DNA from: Sperchopsis tessellata | Taxonomy: Eukaryota > Arthropoda > Insecta > Coleoptera > Hydrophilidae | Length of the DNA: 27,544 bases | Reading direction: 5' to 3' | NCBI GenBank assembly: GCA_033557685.1 | Contig: JAWQRN010000644.1 | Span: 1-27,544 of the forward strand | Shown here: positions 25,201-27,544 of the stretch, piece after piece | Layout: every line of letters starts with the position of its first letter | Numbering within the stretch: the stretch's first letter is position 1 | Translations under genes and position numbers: made by a program | Notes under the pieces: generated by a model | The model's input: only the letters and a program-made list of their open reading frames with translations | What the model was told of the DNA's origin: nothing | Databases searched by the model: none

Positions 25201-26904
25201 ATCTACTAGTGTGCAGTAGAAATTCAATATCGCTGCTCCTGTGTCAATATAATCTTCATCTTCATCACTTTCTGGAAGAGGGTGTGAAAACTGCGCAATA
25301 TTCACAGTACCTTCAGGTTCATCCATCATTTTACGCCTATCAGCAATGCGTTCAGACATCTATGGAAAGGAATAACTTCTGTCAGGGAAGGTTTATAATG
25401 CACTGTAAATTGCTCACCTTATTGGCATCAATAATAGCTCTTAATAAGCCTTCACCTTCACCTCTTAAAGCAGGTCCAAGACATTCAGGGCGACGAATTA
25501 ACAACCTTATAACCAAATTAGCATTTTCTTCAACACTTTCACCATTAACCTATTTCAAAAAATTTAACAGTAGTTAGAAAACATTCTACAATAAGTTAAA
25601 CTTGAAGAAAACATACTAACCCATACACAGAACCTCAAAAAATCCAAATATCTTTCACCTTCTACTGGGTCCCAACCTAAATCAGGATAGCCTTTTTCTA
25701 CTAATTCCGAGTTGGACTGAAGACCACAACGAGATAAATAAATTGCTATTTTCTCCAGGTAATGCTCTCTAAGAGCAAGGGCTAATTCAGTATTTTCCAT
25801 AAGAGATGAATATGCAACATCAAGAGGTGTCGAACCACGGAGACTTGGTCTTGATAATAAAATGTTACTGTTGTCCAACAGGAAATCAAAGTGTTCAAAC
25901 ATAGCCTTTTGGTTTTGTCTACCTGTGCGGCAGAAATAACATAAAAATCTACAGCAAGCTACAACCATTTCATGAGAAGTATCCTGAAATTTAAAAATAA
26001 TAATAATTATCAATTATTCTGAAAATATCAAACAATAATAATTTGACTGATTGTGTATTTGTCACATAAAATGTGACGTGCACGTATAATAACCCAATTA
26101 CAGGTGGAACACTGGATGCGGGTAAATTTCCAGGTTTGGCAGTCTAATCCATGGCGTCGGTGATTAGCCAAAGCAGCGGAAATAGGTTGAAGTTAAACAA
26201 ACAAACAAAGAGAGGGAAGGAAAAGAGTTATATCCAATTGAGGAATATCGGAGAAAATATAAATAATACTACTCACTTTTTCTTTAATAACCACTTCCCC
26301 TTCACCTTGTTGTGTTTGAGCACTAGCATCAGATTGAGCTTGAGATCTACGTCCTAAGGTATTTATCATAACAGCCATTACGTTTTCGTGAATACGCAAA
26401 ACTCTAATTAAATCTGGATGCTGGAAGAAAGTGTGATTATTGACTAGTTTCCATAGTCTCTCCCTCATGAGTTCCTCTTCTTCTTGGGACATCTGCACAG
26501 GCAATAAAGCTCTAATTTGACTCAAACCAACCCACATTTCAGCAACATCATTTCTTGTTTTTGAATTAATAATATAAGTCTTGCTCAAAGCTCTTATGAG
26601 TTCTCCAACTGAATCATATTGTCTCACTAGTAGACTAAAATACAAACAATTGATTTTTTTACAAAAATTAAAAAAAAAATAACATTTCATACCTAAACAT
26701 TTCTTGCACTAGTTTTGGTGTTTCTATTTGAGCTTCTTCTGCCCATTTAACAATTGTTGATATCAAAACTTTCCTGAATATCTCTTCTGGAGTTTTCTTT
26801 TCAGGTTCTTGTGGTATTTTTGGCTCCTCTTCTAACTCTTTGACAGCATTAATGAAGTTGTACAGCTTCTTCATTGCACCAGGTTTGTTTAGATCATCAG
26901 GATT
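911..26904 (-). CDS. RyR: Ryanodine receptor, central part (18 coding positions, partial at both ends)
   Basis: This is the gene-level entry; the exons are listed separately. RyR is a homotetrameric Ca2+ release channel of about 5,100 residues in insects, sitting in the ER/SR membrane and gated by Ca2+ and modulated by calmodulin. The visible 1,756 residues are all cytosolic. In order they hold the second RIH/helical region (residues about 80-350 and onward), two RyR repeats (about 728-815 and 835-915), a long helical domain (about 916-1605), the calmodulin-binding segment (about 1606-1643) and the start of the central domain with an acidic loop (1734-1756). Residue numbers in all exon entries refer to this spliced product, with Asn of the exon at 26904 as 1. 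Exon phases agree at every junction. Transmembrane helices, EF-hands and the insecticide-binding region are not in the window. Family identity is very secure; that it is expressed and intact is inferred from the open frame. Confidence 0.98.
1386..1562. repeat. Foldback element with GTGGACAAA/CATCGGC core
   Basis: Two imperfect inverted arms, about 1386-1455 and 1501-1562. The left arm reads GTAGAGGCTCTGATAAATGC and then a degraded GACATTTCATCCAC core. The right arm reads AATGTCCCCTGCAACAGTGG and then CAAACATCGGCACTTGCCTC. Related arms occur at 22395-22573, and the core alone recurs near 7440, 11175, 15560 and 15755. It lies inside the RyR intron 1251-3623. Probably a non-autonomous element; no transposase is present. 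Confidence 0.75.
1563..2865. other. Intron DNA without recognisable features
   Basis: AT-rich interior of the RyR intron 1251-3623. Open frames here (such as 1917-2150) are Phe/Ile/Asn-rich, as expected of AT-rich noncoding DNA, and resemble nothing I know. Confidence 0.6.
2866..3420. repeat. Diverged direct duplication in intron
   Basis: About 110 nt starting at 2866 (AAAAATAAACCTTTACCATA ... AAAATAAGGATTATATTATT) is repeated from about 3125 to 3241. A second shared patch with TTTACTATTTA...TTTTG is seen at about 3000-3045 and 3373-3420, in the same order. This suggests an old tandem duplication of about 260-370 nt with indels. Confidence 0.7.
3624..3733 (-). CDS. RyR: RyR alternative exon B, CaM-binding segment (Trp/Leu anchors)
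   Basis: Acceptor CTAACAG, donor AGCAG|gtgtgt, phase 0 to 2 (110 nt). It encodes ATRPKSNKDGWKRVL followed by GAARKRAALACLRAVPLYKL and a final split Arg. It occupies the same phase slot as exon A and is homologous to it with one residue fewer (shared RKRA, C-x-R, L-x-x-L-x-R). The anchor position equal to RyR1 Trp3620 is Trp (codon 3701-3703). The Phe3636 position is Leu (codon 3653-3655). The Cys is kept, and PLYKL resembles vertebrate PLYNL. There is no stop. Joining A to B, or skipping both, shifts the frame and reaches a stop within about 20 codons. Expression is inferred, not shown. Confidence 0.88.
3734..3883 (-). promoter_or_regulatory. RyR: Intron between the two alternative CaM-binding exons
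   Basis: Only 150 nt separate exon A from exon B. The exon A frame stays open well into this intron and stops near 3757. The B acceptor is preceded by a T-rich tract and TAAC motifs close to the AG. Any sequences that choose between A and B would be expected here and in the two flanking introns; I could not identify specific selector or docking sites by eye. Confidence 0.4.
3884..3996 (-). CDS. RyR: RyR alternative exon A, CaM-binding segment (Tyr/Phe anchors)
   Basis: Acceptor TTGGCAG, donor CCAAG|gtttgt, phase 0 to 2 (113 nt). It begins IDHPQQQQKGVYRSVVS and continues QRKRAVLSCFRQASLHSLPR, the last Arg being split. It aligns without gaps with the RyR1 calmodulin-binding peptide (about 3614-3643, with AVW near its start and RRRAVVACFR in the middle). 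The position of the N-terminal anchor Trp3620 is Tyr (codon 3961-3963). The C-terminal anchor Phe3636 is Phe (codon 3913-3915), and the reactive Cys just before it is kept. This version resembles the form I know from Drosophila RyR. It is one of two mutually exclusive choices; exon B follows 150 nt downstream. The donor is weak and the acceptor's pyrimidine tract is poor. Confidence 0.95.
3997..5070. other. RyR: RyR intron upstream of exon A, no recognised elements
   Basis: About 1.07 kb of AT-rich sequence. A 62-codon open frame at 4691-4879 has no family resemblance and no splice context, so I treat it as chance. Confidence 0.6.
5071..5295 (-). CDS. RyR: RyR exon, residues 1531-1605 (just before the CaM-binding segment)
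   Basis: Acceptor TTTCAG, donor ATG|gtaagt, phase 0 to 0 (225 nt). It reads KMPEYEIVDFAKNQLTLPDK, DPADEMSWQHYLYSQLGSKK, a variable Ser/Ala/Asn loop, and ETVERIVAMSKVLYGLHM. The last helix leads directly into whichever of the two alternative calmodulin-binding exons is used. Confidence 0.97.
5571..5714 (-). pseudogene. Fragment resembling a LINE reverse-transcriptase C-terminal region
   Basis: In one frame the minus strand reads RIALVVYYSILGSIHSYGIK and then IWSHMAIQKKLL before a stop. The pattern (V/A)YYS-I-x(2)SI-x-SYGI-x-IW is typical of the thumb segment just after the RT domain in jockey/CR1-like non-LTR retrotransposons of insects. Only some 45 codons are readable, so this is a short relic inside the RyR intron 5296-7589. 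The family is not certain. Confidence 0.45.
5715..7092. other. Intron DNA without recognisable genes
   Basis: AT-rich interior of the 2.3 kb RyR intron. The stretch around 6350-6490 is a little richer in GC and could be a degraded repeat, but I cannot classify it. Confidence 0.5.
7093..7545. repeat. Large foldback element with ~150 nt arms
   Basis: Two arms face each other around an A/T loop at about 7265-7295. The arms carry repeated units of the type TAGCTCTxAAAAGTGCTA, about 34-36 nt apart, and pair for about 145 nt with roughly 90% identity by eye. Outside them lies the family tail: TTCAGGTTTTCTGGGAGATA at left, and at right GATAATGTCCCCTGCAACGG, then a GGACAAAACGTCGGC core, then ACTGTGGCCGTGGAAGTCTA. 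The left copy of the core is mostly deleted. The right tail ends just beyond the donor of the RyR exon 7590-7748. Likely a non-autonomous foldback/MITE. Confidence 0.85.
7590..7748 (-). CDS. RyR: RyR exon, residues 1478-1530
   Basis: Acceptor TTTCAG, donor AAG|gtacct, phase 0 to 0 (159 nt). It starts with a strongly basic tract KKKKHRDKKRDKDKE, then IQASLMVACLKRLLPVGLNL and FAGREQELVQHCKDRFLK, matching vertebrate SLIVAxLKxxLPIGLN. The tail of a foldback element (7093 to about 7545) ends only some 40 nt beyond the donor site. Confidence 0.97.
7749..8844. other. RyR: RyR intron, no recognised elements
   Basis: About 1.1 kb of AT-rich DNA, with an ATTAATTAATTA-type patch at about 8340-8392. The open frame at 7885-8130 has no resemblance to any family. 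Confidence 0.6.
8845..9147 (-). CDS. RyR: RyR exon, residues 1377-1477
   Basis: Acceptor TTTTAG, donor AAG|gtaatt, phase 0 to 0 (303 nt). It begins IETQIQEDWHLLVRDIYSFY, then LLIKYVDLQRNHWLRHN, EAEDLYNHVAEIFNIWSKSQ and FLREEQNFISANEIDNMVLI, one of the most conserved RyR blocks. It ends in a low-complexity linker PEGGQATGGK that continues into the lysine-rich start of the next exon. Confidence 0.97.
9203..9666 (-). CDS. RyR: RyR exon, residues 1222-1376
   Basis: Acceptor TTTTAG, donor CAG|gtatgt, phase 1 to 0 (464 nt). It contains MARMEGSMPTLETILSEVDQ, ECPHVIDVIMPMLCSYLPFW, WSQGPDNVSPTGGTHVSMVT, IKKNIGNENAPWMTRIAAYT and DPFLPLAERVKKRTE. These match the vertebrate 'MPHVxEVxLPMLCSYxxRWW' block. 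No Met here is a start; the segment lies in the middle of the protein. Confidence 0.97.
9734..9853 (-). CDS. RyR: RyR exon, residues 1182-1221
   Basis: Acceptor TTTTAG, donor CAAG|gtttgt, phase 1 to 1 (120 nt). It reads GSCLGAFSSTFPVAFLEPHL then NKHNQFSLLNRIADHSLEAQ, the conserved PVAFLEPxLN segment of RyR. The donor (GTTTGT) is weaker than the others, but the frame fits on both sides. Introns to both neighbours are short (63 and 67 nt). Confidence 0.95.
9917..10042 (-). CDS. RyR: RyR exon, residues 1140-1181
   Basis: Acceptor TTTTAG, donor TTAG|gtatgt, phase 1 to 1 (126 nt). It reads DEIQVASYKVLQAIYTLGTD then LTHDRKYLKTEIERHKPAL, matching the vertebrate DVQVSCYRxLxSIYxLGT motif. The phase 1 G continues as Gly in the next exon. 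Confidence 0.95.
10860..12840 (+). pseudogene. Decayed Ty3/gypsy-type retrotransposon (gag knuckle and RT pieces)
   Basis: At 10923-10970 the plus strand reads KLYRCGQEGHIHSHFR, a damaged gag zinc knuckle in which the middle Cys and His remain and the first and last Cys are replaced by Leu and Phe. At about 12545-12600 fragments of the RT entrance motif (RLPxAKREE-like) occur. At 12671-12820 the frame LIHKKYGSTIFCIDYMGMND, then VTKKDYHTLP, stop, IDDTLSGSQWF, is the RT palm of gypsy elements (compare FCVDYRxLNxVTxKDxYPLP). Stops and frameshifts are many. It lies antisense to RyR in the intron 10043-13119 and is interrupted by foldback-family DNA near 11160-11290. No LTRs were recognised. Confidence 0.65.
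11160..11290. repeat. Solo tail of the GGACGAAACG foldback family
   Basis: Reads TTGATAATGTCCCCTGCAAC, then AGTGGACGAAACGTTGGC and, after some 60 nt, ACAGTGGCCGTGGAAGTCTA. It matches the right tail of the element at 7425-7545 for about 120 nt. No inverted partner is visible here, so it is a single arm. Confidence 0.75.
13120..13255 (-). CDS. RyR: RyR exon, residues 1095-1139
   Basis: Acceptor TTATAG, donor TTGT|gtaagt, phase 0 to 1 (136 nt). It reads GKYSHLRGTHLKTSTSLFYI then VVLPCLTAMFDHLANCEYGSDLL. The last base T joins TG of the next exon to give Leu (GSDLL-L-DEIQV). It lies between a 1.5 kb intron and a 3.1 kb intron. Confidence 0.95.
13256..14748. other. RyR: RyR intron, AT-rich, with one foldback
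   Basis: About 1.5 kb. Apart from the stem-loop at 13834-13980 I see only AT-rich sequence. Confidence 0.6.
13834..13980. repeat. Stem-loop with (TA)n tips
   Basis: Arms at about 13834-13886 and 13929-13980. Both begin or end in a TA run, then carry CTGCAACCGATTTCGACCAC and, inverted, GTGGTCGAAACCGGTCGCAA, then AGGTCATTCT / AGAATGACCT. The loop is about 42 nt. The GGTCGAAACCGG core recalls short palindromic elements that are common in arthropod genomes. The TA tips suggest insertion in a TA microsatellite. Confidence 0.8.
14749..15081 (-). CDS. RyR: RyR exon, residues 984-1094
   Basis: Acceptor TTTTAG, donor GAA|gtaagc, phase 0 to 0 (333 nt). It begins VVLPLMEKYFSTHRNYFIA and continues with AASLKEKEMVAALFCKLASL, ITVRCLQVLVKGIDAKSL and the Asn-rich FFNNTADDLGHTITNLQE. 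It matches the vertebrate segment KEKEMxxSLFCKL about RyR1 residue 3050-3150. The intron on its 5' side is only 107 nt. Confidence 0.97.
15189..15393 (-). CDS. RyR: RyR exon, residues 915-983
   Basis: Acceptor TTACAG, donor AAG|gtgcat, phase 2 to 0 (205 nt). It completes Arg (AG|A), then reads PSRGGQAETEQGGAGPAVE, a variable linker, followed by LRFAYSLLEKLIQYLDRATI, a Ser/Arg-rich STYSRRNS stretch, and TRDIKFFSK. It is too short to stand out as an open frame but is unmistakable by sequence and phase. Confidence 0.95.
15547..15825. repeat. Foldback element, second copy of the GTGCTA-repeat type
   Basis: Near-complete inverted arms (about 15547-15660 and 15668-15782). The left arm contains GCCGACGTTTCGTCCACCG and then AGACATGTAGCTCTTAAAAG. 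The right arm contains AAGAGCTACGTGTCTTATTA and GGTGGACAAAACATCGGC. Internal GTAGCTCTxAAAAGTGCTA units match the element at 7093-7545. The tail AACACACAGTTATCTCCCAG follows on the right up to about 15825. It lies about 150 nt into the 5.5 kb RyR intron 15394-20876. Confidence 0.85.
15914..17869 (-). mobile_element. Mariner-type DNA transposon with long terminal inverted repeats (decayed)
   Basis: The right end (read inward on the minus strand) is CAGGGTGGCCAAGATAAG. The left end TGGGTATCCAAGTTATAT is its diverged mirror. Both ends are bordered by TA, the usual target duplication of the Tc1/mariner superfamily. Inverted similarity continues for some 400 nt inward: TGTGATTAATAAGATGGTGT on the left against TGTGATTAATACAATGGTGT on the right, and CCAAACAAATGTGATTTTAC against CCAAATAAATGTGATTTTGT further in. 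The centre holds a broken transposase gene. Total length is about 1.96 kb, inside the RyR intron. Confidence 0.75.
16540..17261 (-). pseudogene. Broken mariner-type transposase
   Basis: Begins with MEHFTNE at 17261 (ATG), a start typical of a family of insect IS630-Tc1-mariner transposases, and then acquires stops. Later pieces in shifting frames include AFCEWYTRK, TNNGLFNCYNMDFW, WLDEVPLAEAE, FHQYGVSA (for FQQDGAP) and RWPARSPDLTLMDYFL. The first two catalytic Asp positions appear replaced (FSDE by FxRE, QQDG by HQYG), and only the third, in SPDLT, is visible. It cannot be active. It lies antisense to nothing, on the same strand as RyR. Confidence 0.75.
17870..19144. other. Intron DNA between two transposon relics
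   Basis: AT-rich sequence of the 5.5 kb RyR intron. The piece 18770-18860 is richer in GC (GCCTATCGGGTGCCTTACTG) and may belong to the 5' part of the neighbouring Tc1-type relic, but I cannot align it reliably. Confidence 0.45.
19145..19720 (+). pseudogene. Tc1-type transposase relic
   Basis: Plus-strand pieces in order: VFVLTDSSLFYLL (for the first catalytic block, FxDESxF), then SRSPLIFIRGSMTAVCFIQE, VLQPVVVTYIRQHPNTMFQ (for the FQQDNARPH block, broken right after FQ) and, in another frame, LLDRSPVLFPIEHVWDIISQ then KLTTLQKPAVTLEE (for WPARSPDLSPIEHVWD). This order and spacing is that of insect Tc1 elements. Several frameshifts and stops make it a dead copy. I did not find its terminal repeats. 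Confidence 0.7.
19999..20362. repeat. Foldback element, unrelated to the CGTCGGC family
   Basis: Left arm about 19999-20145 and right arm about 20205-20362. Examples of pairing: AATTAGCCACCC with GTGGCTAGCT, TCTGAATCTGAAGTGG with CCACTTCAGATCCAAAG, TTAGATTTCAAGGGGGAACT with the inverse of AACTTCCCCTTTGAAATCTA. The loop is near 20145-20205. No coding potential. It sits at the 5' side of the 5.5 kb RyR intron. Confidence 0.8.
20363..20876. other. RyR: 5' end of the 5.5 kb RyR intron
   Basis: AT-rich sequence between the foldback and the donor of the exon 20877-21492. Nothing recognisable. Confidence 0.55.
20877..21492 (-). CDS. RyR: RyR exon, residues 710-914 (paired RyR repeats, phosphorylation domain)
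   Basis: Acceptor TTTCAG, donor CACAG|gtattt, phase 1 to 2 (616 nt, the largest exon here). It holds two RyR repeats (Pfam PF02026 type). The first runs at about residues 728-815, with HYHDAWASRKLENGW, HPRLKPYSMLNEYEKERY and ESLKALLAIGW. The second runs at about 835-915, with MAERIAENAHDIWAKKKKEE, HPQLVPYDLLTDKEK and FLKYLQYQGYKLHR. The loop between them carries STRRQSGEGS (Ser822, codon 21155-21157), in the position of the vertebrate PKA/CaMKII site (RyR2 Ser2808 region). The role as a phosphorylation site is inferred from family knowledge. A 5.5 kb TE-rich intron follows. Confidence 0.97.
21603..22185 (-). CDS. RyR: RyR exon, residues 516-709 (helical domain)
   Basis: Acceptor TTATAG, donor ACTG|gtatgt, phase 0 to 1 (583 nt). 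It contains [75 protein letters not shown] and MDYDPELFGKALPCLTAIG. All are classic RyR helical-repeat wording. The split Gly codon is completed by the next exon. It is separated from the exon to its right by a 2.7 kb intron that carries foldback DNA and a tandem duplication. Confidence 0.97.
22395..22760. repeat. Cluster of nested foldbacks
   Basis: Four arms alternate in direction. 22395-22448 (GAATGTTGTTTCCGGGTGG, GTAGAGGCTCTGATAAGTGC, CGACGTT) pairs with 22520-22573 (AACGTCGGCACTTATCAGAA, then GGTTTCCACCCAGAAACAGC). The second arm continues to 22607 and pairs again with 22655-22720 (GATAATAACCGCAGAAG with the inverse of GTTCCACGGTTATTATC). A last partial arm follows to about 22755 (TTTACATGGTTTCCACCCAG). 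The first arm continues into a GTTTCGTCCACTTTGCTAGG core, so it belongs to the family at 1386 and 15547. Confidence 0.8.
22761..24245. other. RyR: RyR intron DNA without recognised elements
   Basis: About 1.5 kb of AT-rich sequence. Short open frames such as 23015-23212 resemble nothing known. Confidence 0.55.
24246..24692. repeat. Tandem direct duplication of ~224 nt
   Basis: Copy 1 at about 24246-24469 and copy 2 at about 24470-24692. Shared strings include AAGTTGGAACACTTCAGTC, AGCATACTTAAAAT and CAGTGAAAGGACTA, in the same order and spacing. Identity is high, near 85-90% by eye. Copy 2 differs by small indels near its end. Function unknown; it lies close to the donor of the exon 24880-25359. 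Confidence 0.85.
24880..25359 (-). CDS. RyR: RyR exon, residues 356-515 (helical domain)
   Basis: Acceptor CCATAG, donor AGG|gtgagt, phase 0 to 0 (480 nt). It begins MSERIADRRKMMDEPEG, but this Met is internal and not a translation start. It then has an acidic patch (PLPESDEDEDYIDTG) and conserved helices with LRARAILRSLVPLEDLHGVL, SVVLFLERVYGIE and AFLPDLRAATMLD. It corresponds to RyR1 around residue 2350-2500. Confidence 0.97.
25418..25549 (-). CDS. RyR: RyR exon, residues 312-355
   Basis: Acceptor AAATAG, donor AAG|gtgagc, phase 0 to 0 (132 nt, 44 codons). It reads VNGESVEENANLVIRLLIRR then PECLGPALRGEGEGLLRAI, the end of the RIH domain. Intron on the 5' side is only 71 nt. This exon is too short for a simple ORF search but joins its neighbours without any frame conflict. 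Confidence 0.96.
25621..25983 (-). CDS. RyR: RyR exon, residues 191-311 (RIH domain core)
   Basis: Acceptor TTTCAG, donor TGG|gttagt, phase 0 to 0 (363 nt, 121 codons). It contains the highly conserved CCRFLCYFCRTGRQNQKAMF, then RGSTPLDVAYSSLMEN, LALALREHYLEKIAIYLSRC and GYPDLGWDPVEGERYLDFLR. These match RyR1 around residue 2200-2300 almost word for word, the best-conserved part of the second RIH domain. Confidence 0.97.
26084..26220. other. Short GC-richer island in a RyR intron, possible repeat fragment
   Basis: The 293 nt intron 25984-26276 contains an island (GGTGGAACACTGGATGCGGG, then TCCATGGCGTCGGTGATTAG) with clearly higher GC than all other introns here. It looks like an inserted fragment, but I see no terminal repeats, no tRNA-type promoter boxes and no coding sense. 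Confidence 0.4.
26277..26634 (-). CDS. RyR: RyR exon, residues 71-190 (start of second RIH domain)
   Basis: Acceptor TTTTAG, donor AAA|gtgagt, phase 2 to 0 (358 nt). It reads SLLVRQYDSVGELIRALSKT, then a Leu-rich helical part containing LSQIRALLPVQMSQEEE and HPDLIRVLRIHENVMAVMI, which match the vertebrate RyR RIH (RYDR_ITPR) domain. The C-terminal stretch rich in Ser, Gln and Glu (RRSQAQSDASAQTQQGEGE) is the variable loop of this domain. Confidence 0.96.
26693..26904 (-). CDS. RyR: RyR exon, residues 1-70 (first in window)
   Basis: Starts after a TTCTAG acceptor with NPDDLNKPGAMKKLYNF and ends at AG|gtatga, phase 0 to 2 (212 nt). It encodes the charged segment with EEEPKIPQEPEKKTPEE and the helix ending LVQEMF. 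The split Arg/Ser codon is completed as AG|T (Ser) in the next exon. The preceding exon lies outside the window. The region corresponds to human RyR1 at about residue 2080-2150. Confidence 0.95.
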
Positions 26905-27512
26905 CTAGAAAAGTATTGAAAATAAATATTTATATTATGGAGTTTTTAATGTTCAAATCAAAGCAGCATTGTAAGCACCTACTTTTTACATCAATTCTCA
27001 ATATTATGTTCAAAATAAAATAAGTTTTTATATGTATATGGTTTCAAAGAAATAATACAAGATTATTATTAACAAATGTTTACTGCTGATAGAGTTGAAA
27101 TGGATAGGAAAATTCAATTAGTTTCTATAATGGTAAGCGATTCCTTGATTTCCTAATTTTTGGAAATAATATAAAAGTCTATACAGAGTAAAGTTGTTTT
27201 TTGTATGAACAATACAGTTTTATGAAATTTTTTATTGAGTTGACTGATACTTCATGTAACTTCAAGTTAATATTAAGGAAGCTCCACAAATTATTGAGTT
27301 GACTAATTTTCATCTTTTACAACATCATAACTAAAATACTATATCGTAACAACCCATATATGATGTGCTTAAATTTAATCGGTTATCGATGTACTTGTGA
27401 ATATTATTGTAAAATGAAGTGTTTCCATTTTAATTTGCTGTAGTGGATGGTCAGTTTCCTAAAGATGATCTGCAAAGTTTCACTTAGTGTATATATTCAT
27501 CAGTTCTCATTT

Positions 27513-27544
<32 letters not shown>
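26905..27544 (-). other. RyR: Partial RyR intron (5' end of window)
   Basis: Intron sequence ahead of the acceptor at 26905-26906. It is AT-rich, without a recognisable exon, and ends in a TA microsatellite from about 27515 to the window edge. Confidence 0.7.
27515..27544. repeat. (TA)n microsatellite at the window edge
   Basis: Uninterrupted TA run reaching the last base. Its true length is not visible. Confidence 0.9.

Noticed and set aside
24835..25359. Internal Met (MSERIADRRK) as a separate gene start
   Set aside because: The frame continues upstream through a proper acceptor into the preceding exon, so this Met is internal to RyR.
25182..25577. 131-codon plus-strand open frame
   Set aside because: It is a shadow of the RyR exons 24880-25359 and 25418-25549 on the opposite strand and crosses their splice sites.
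26084..26220. tRNA-derived SINE
   Set aside because: I found neither A-box nor B-box strings nor a poly-A or simple-repeat tail in the right place.

Overview
The window is an AT-rich insect genomic segment. It is filled by one gene on the minus strand, the central part of a ryanodine receptor (RyR), the intracellular Ca2+ release channel of the ER/SR. I followed 18 coding positions, with 19 exons because one position has two alternatives, from 26904 down to 911. All boundaries are GT/AG and all reading phases agree. Together they give 5,268 nt, or 1,756 residues, with no internal stop. The wording of the protein matches insect RyRs throughout (for example EIDNM, FAGREQELVQHCKDR, TTFCRGAMTERSGALQED). 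The species cannot be fixed. The many short exons, long TE-filled introns and low GC suggest an insect with a medium or large genome, not Drosophila. The gene's 5' exons lie beyond 27544. Its 3' exons (EF-hands, pore, diamide-resistance positions) lie beyond base 1.

Layout from right to left, which is the direction of transcription: 26904-24880 holds five exons for the second RIH/helical region. 22185-20877 holds two large exons for the rest of that region and for the paired RyR repeats (phosphorylation domain), including an RRQS site. 15393-13120 and 10042-8845 hold exons of the long helical domain. 7748-5071 holds two exons leading to the calmodulin-binding segment. 3996-3884 and 3733-3624 are two alternative versions of the calmodulin-binding exon. 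1250-911 codes for the segment after it, ending in a Glu-rich tract.

The most interesting observation is the pair at 3996-3884 (113 nt) and 3733-3624 (110 nt). Both fit the same phase slot and encode homologous segments that align with the RyR1 calmodulin-binding helix (about residues 3614-3643). Using both or neither gives a premature stop, so splicing should be mutually exclusive. The two versions differ at the hydrophobic anchor positions for calmodulin (Tyr...Phe versus Trp...Leu), so the insect could switch the calmodulin response of the channel by splicing.

The introns carry decayed mobile DNA: a mariner-type element with terminal inverted repeats of several hundred bases (about 15914-17869), a Tc1-type transposase relic (about 19145-19720), a Ty3/gypsy-type relic (about 10860-12840), a short LINE-like RT fragment (5571-5714), and several foldback elements. 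Some of the foldbacks share a GGACRAAACGTCGGC core (about 1386-1562, 7093-7545, 11160-11290, 15547-15825, 22395-22760). Unrelated foldbacks lie at 13834-13980 and 19999-20362. I saw no tRNA, rRNA, CRISPR array or second protein-coding gene.
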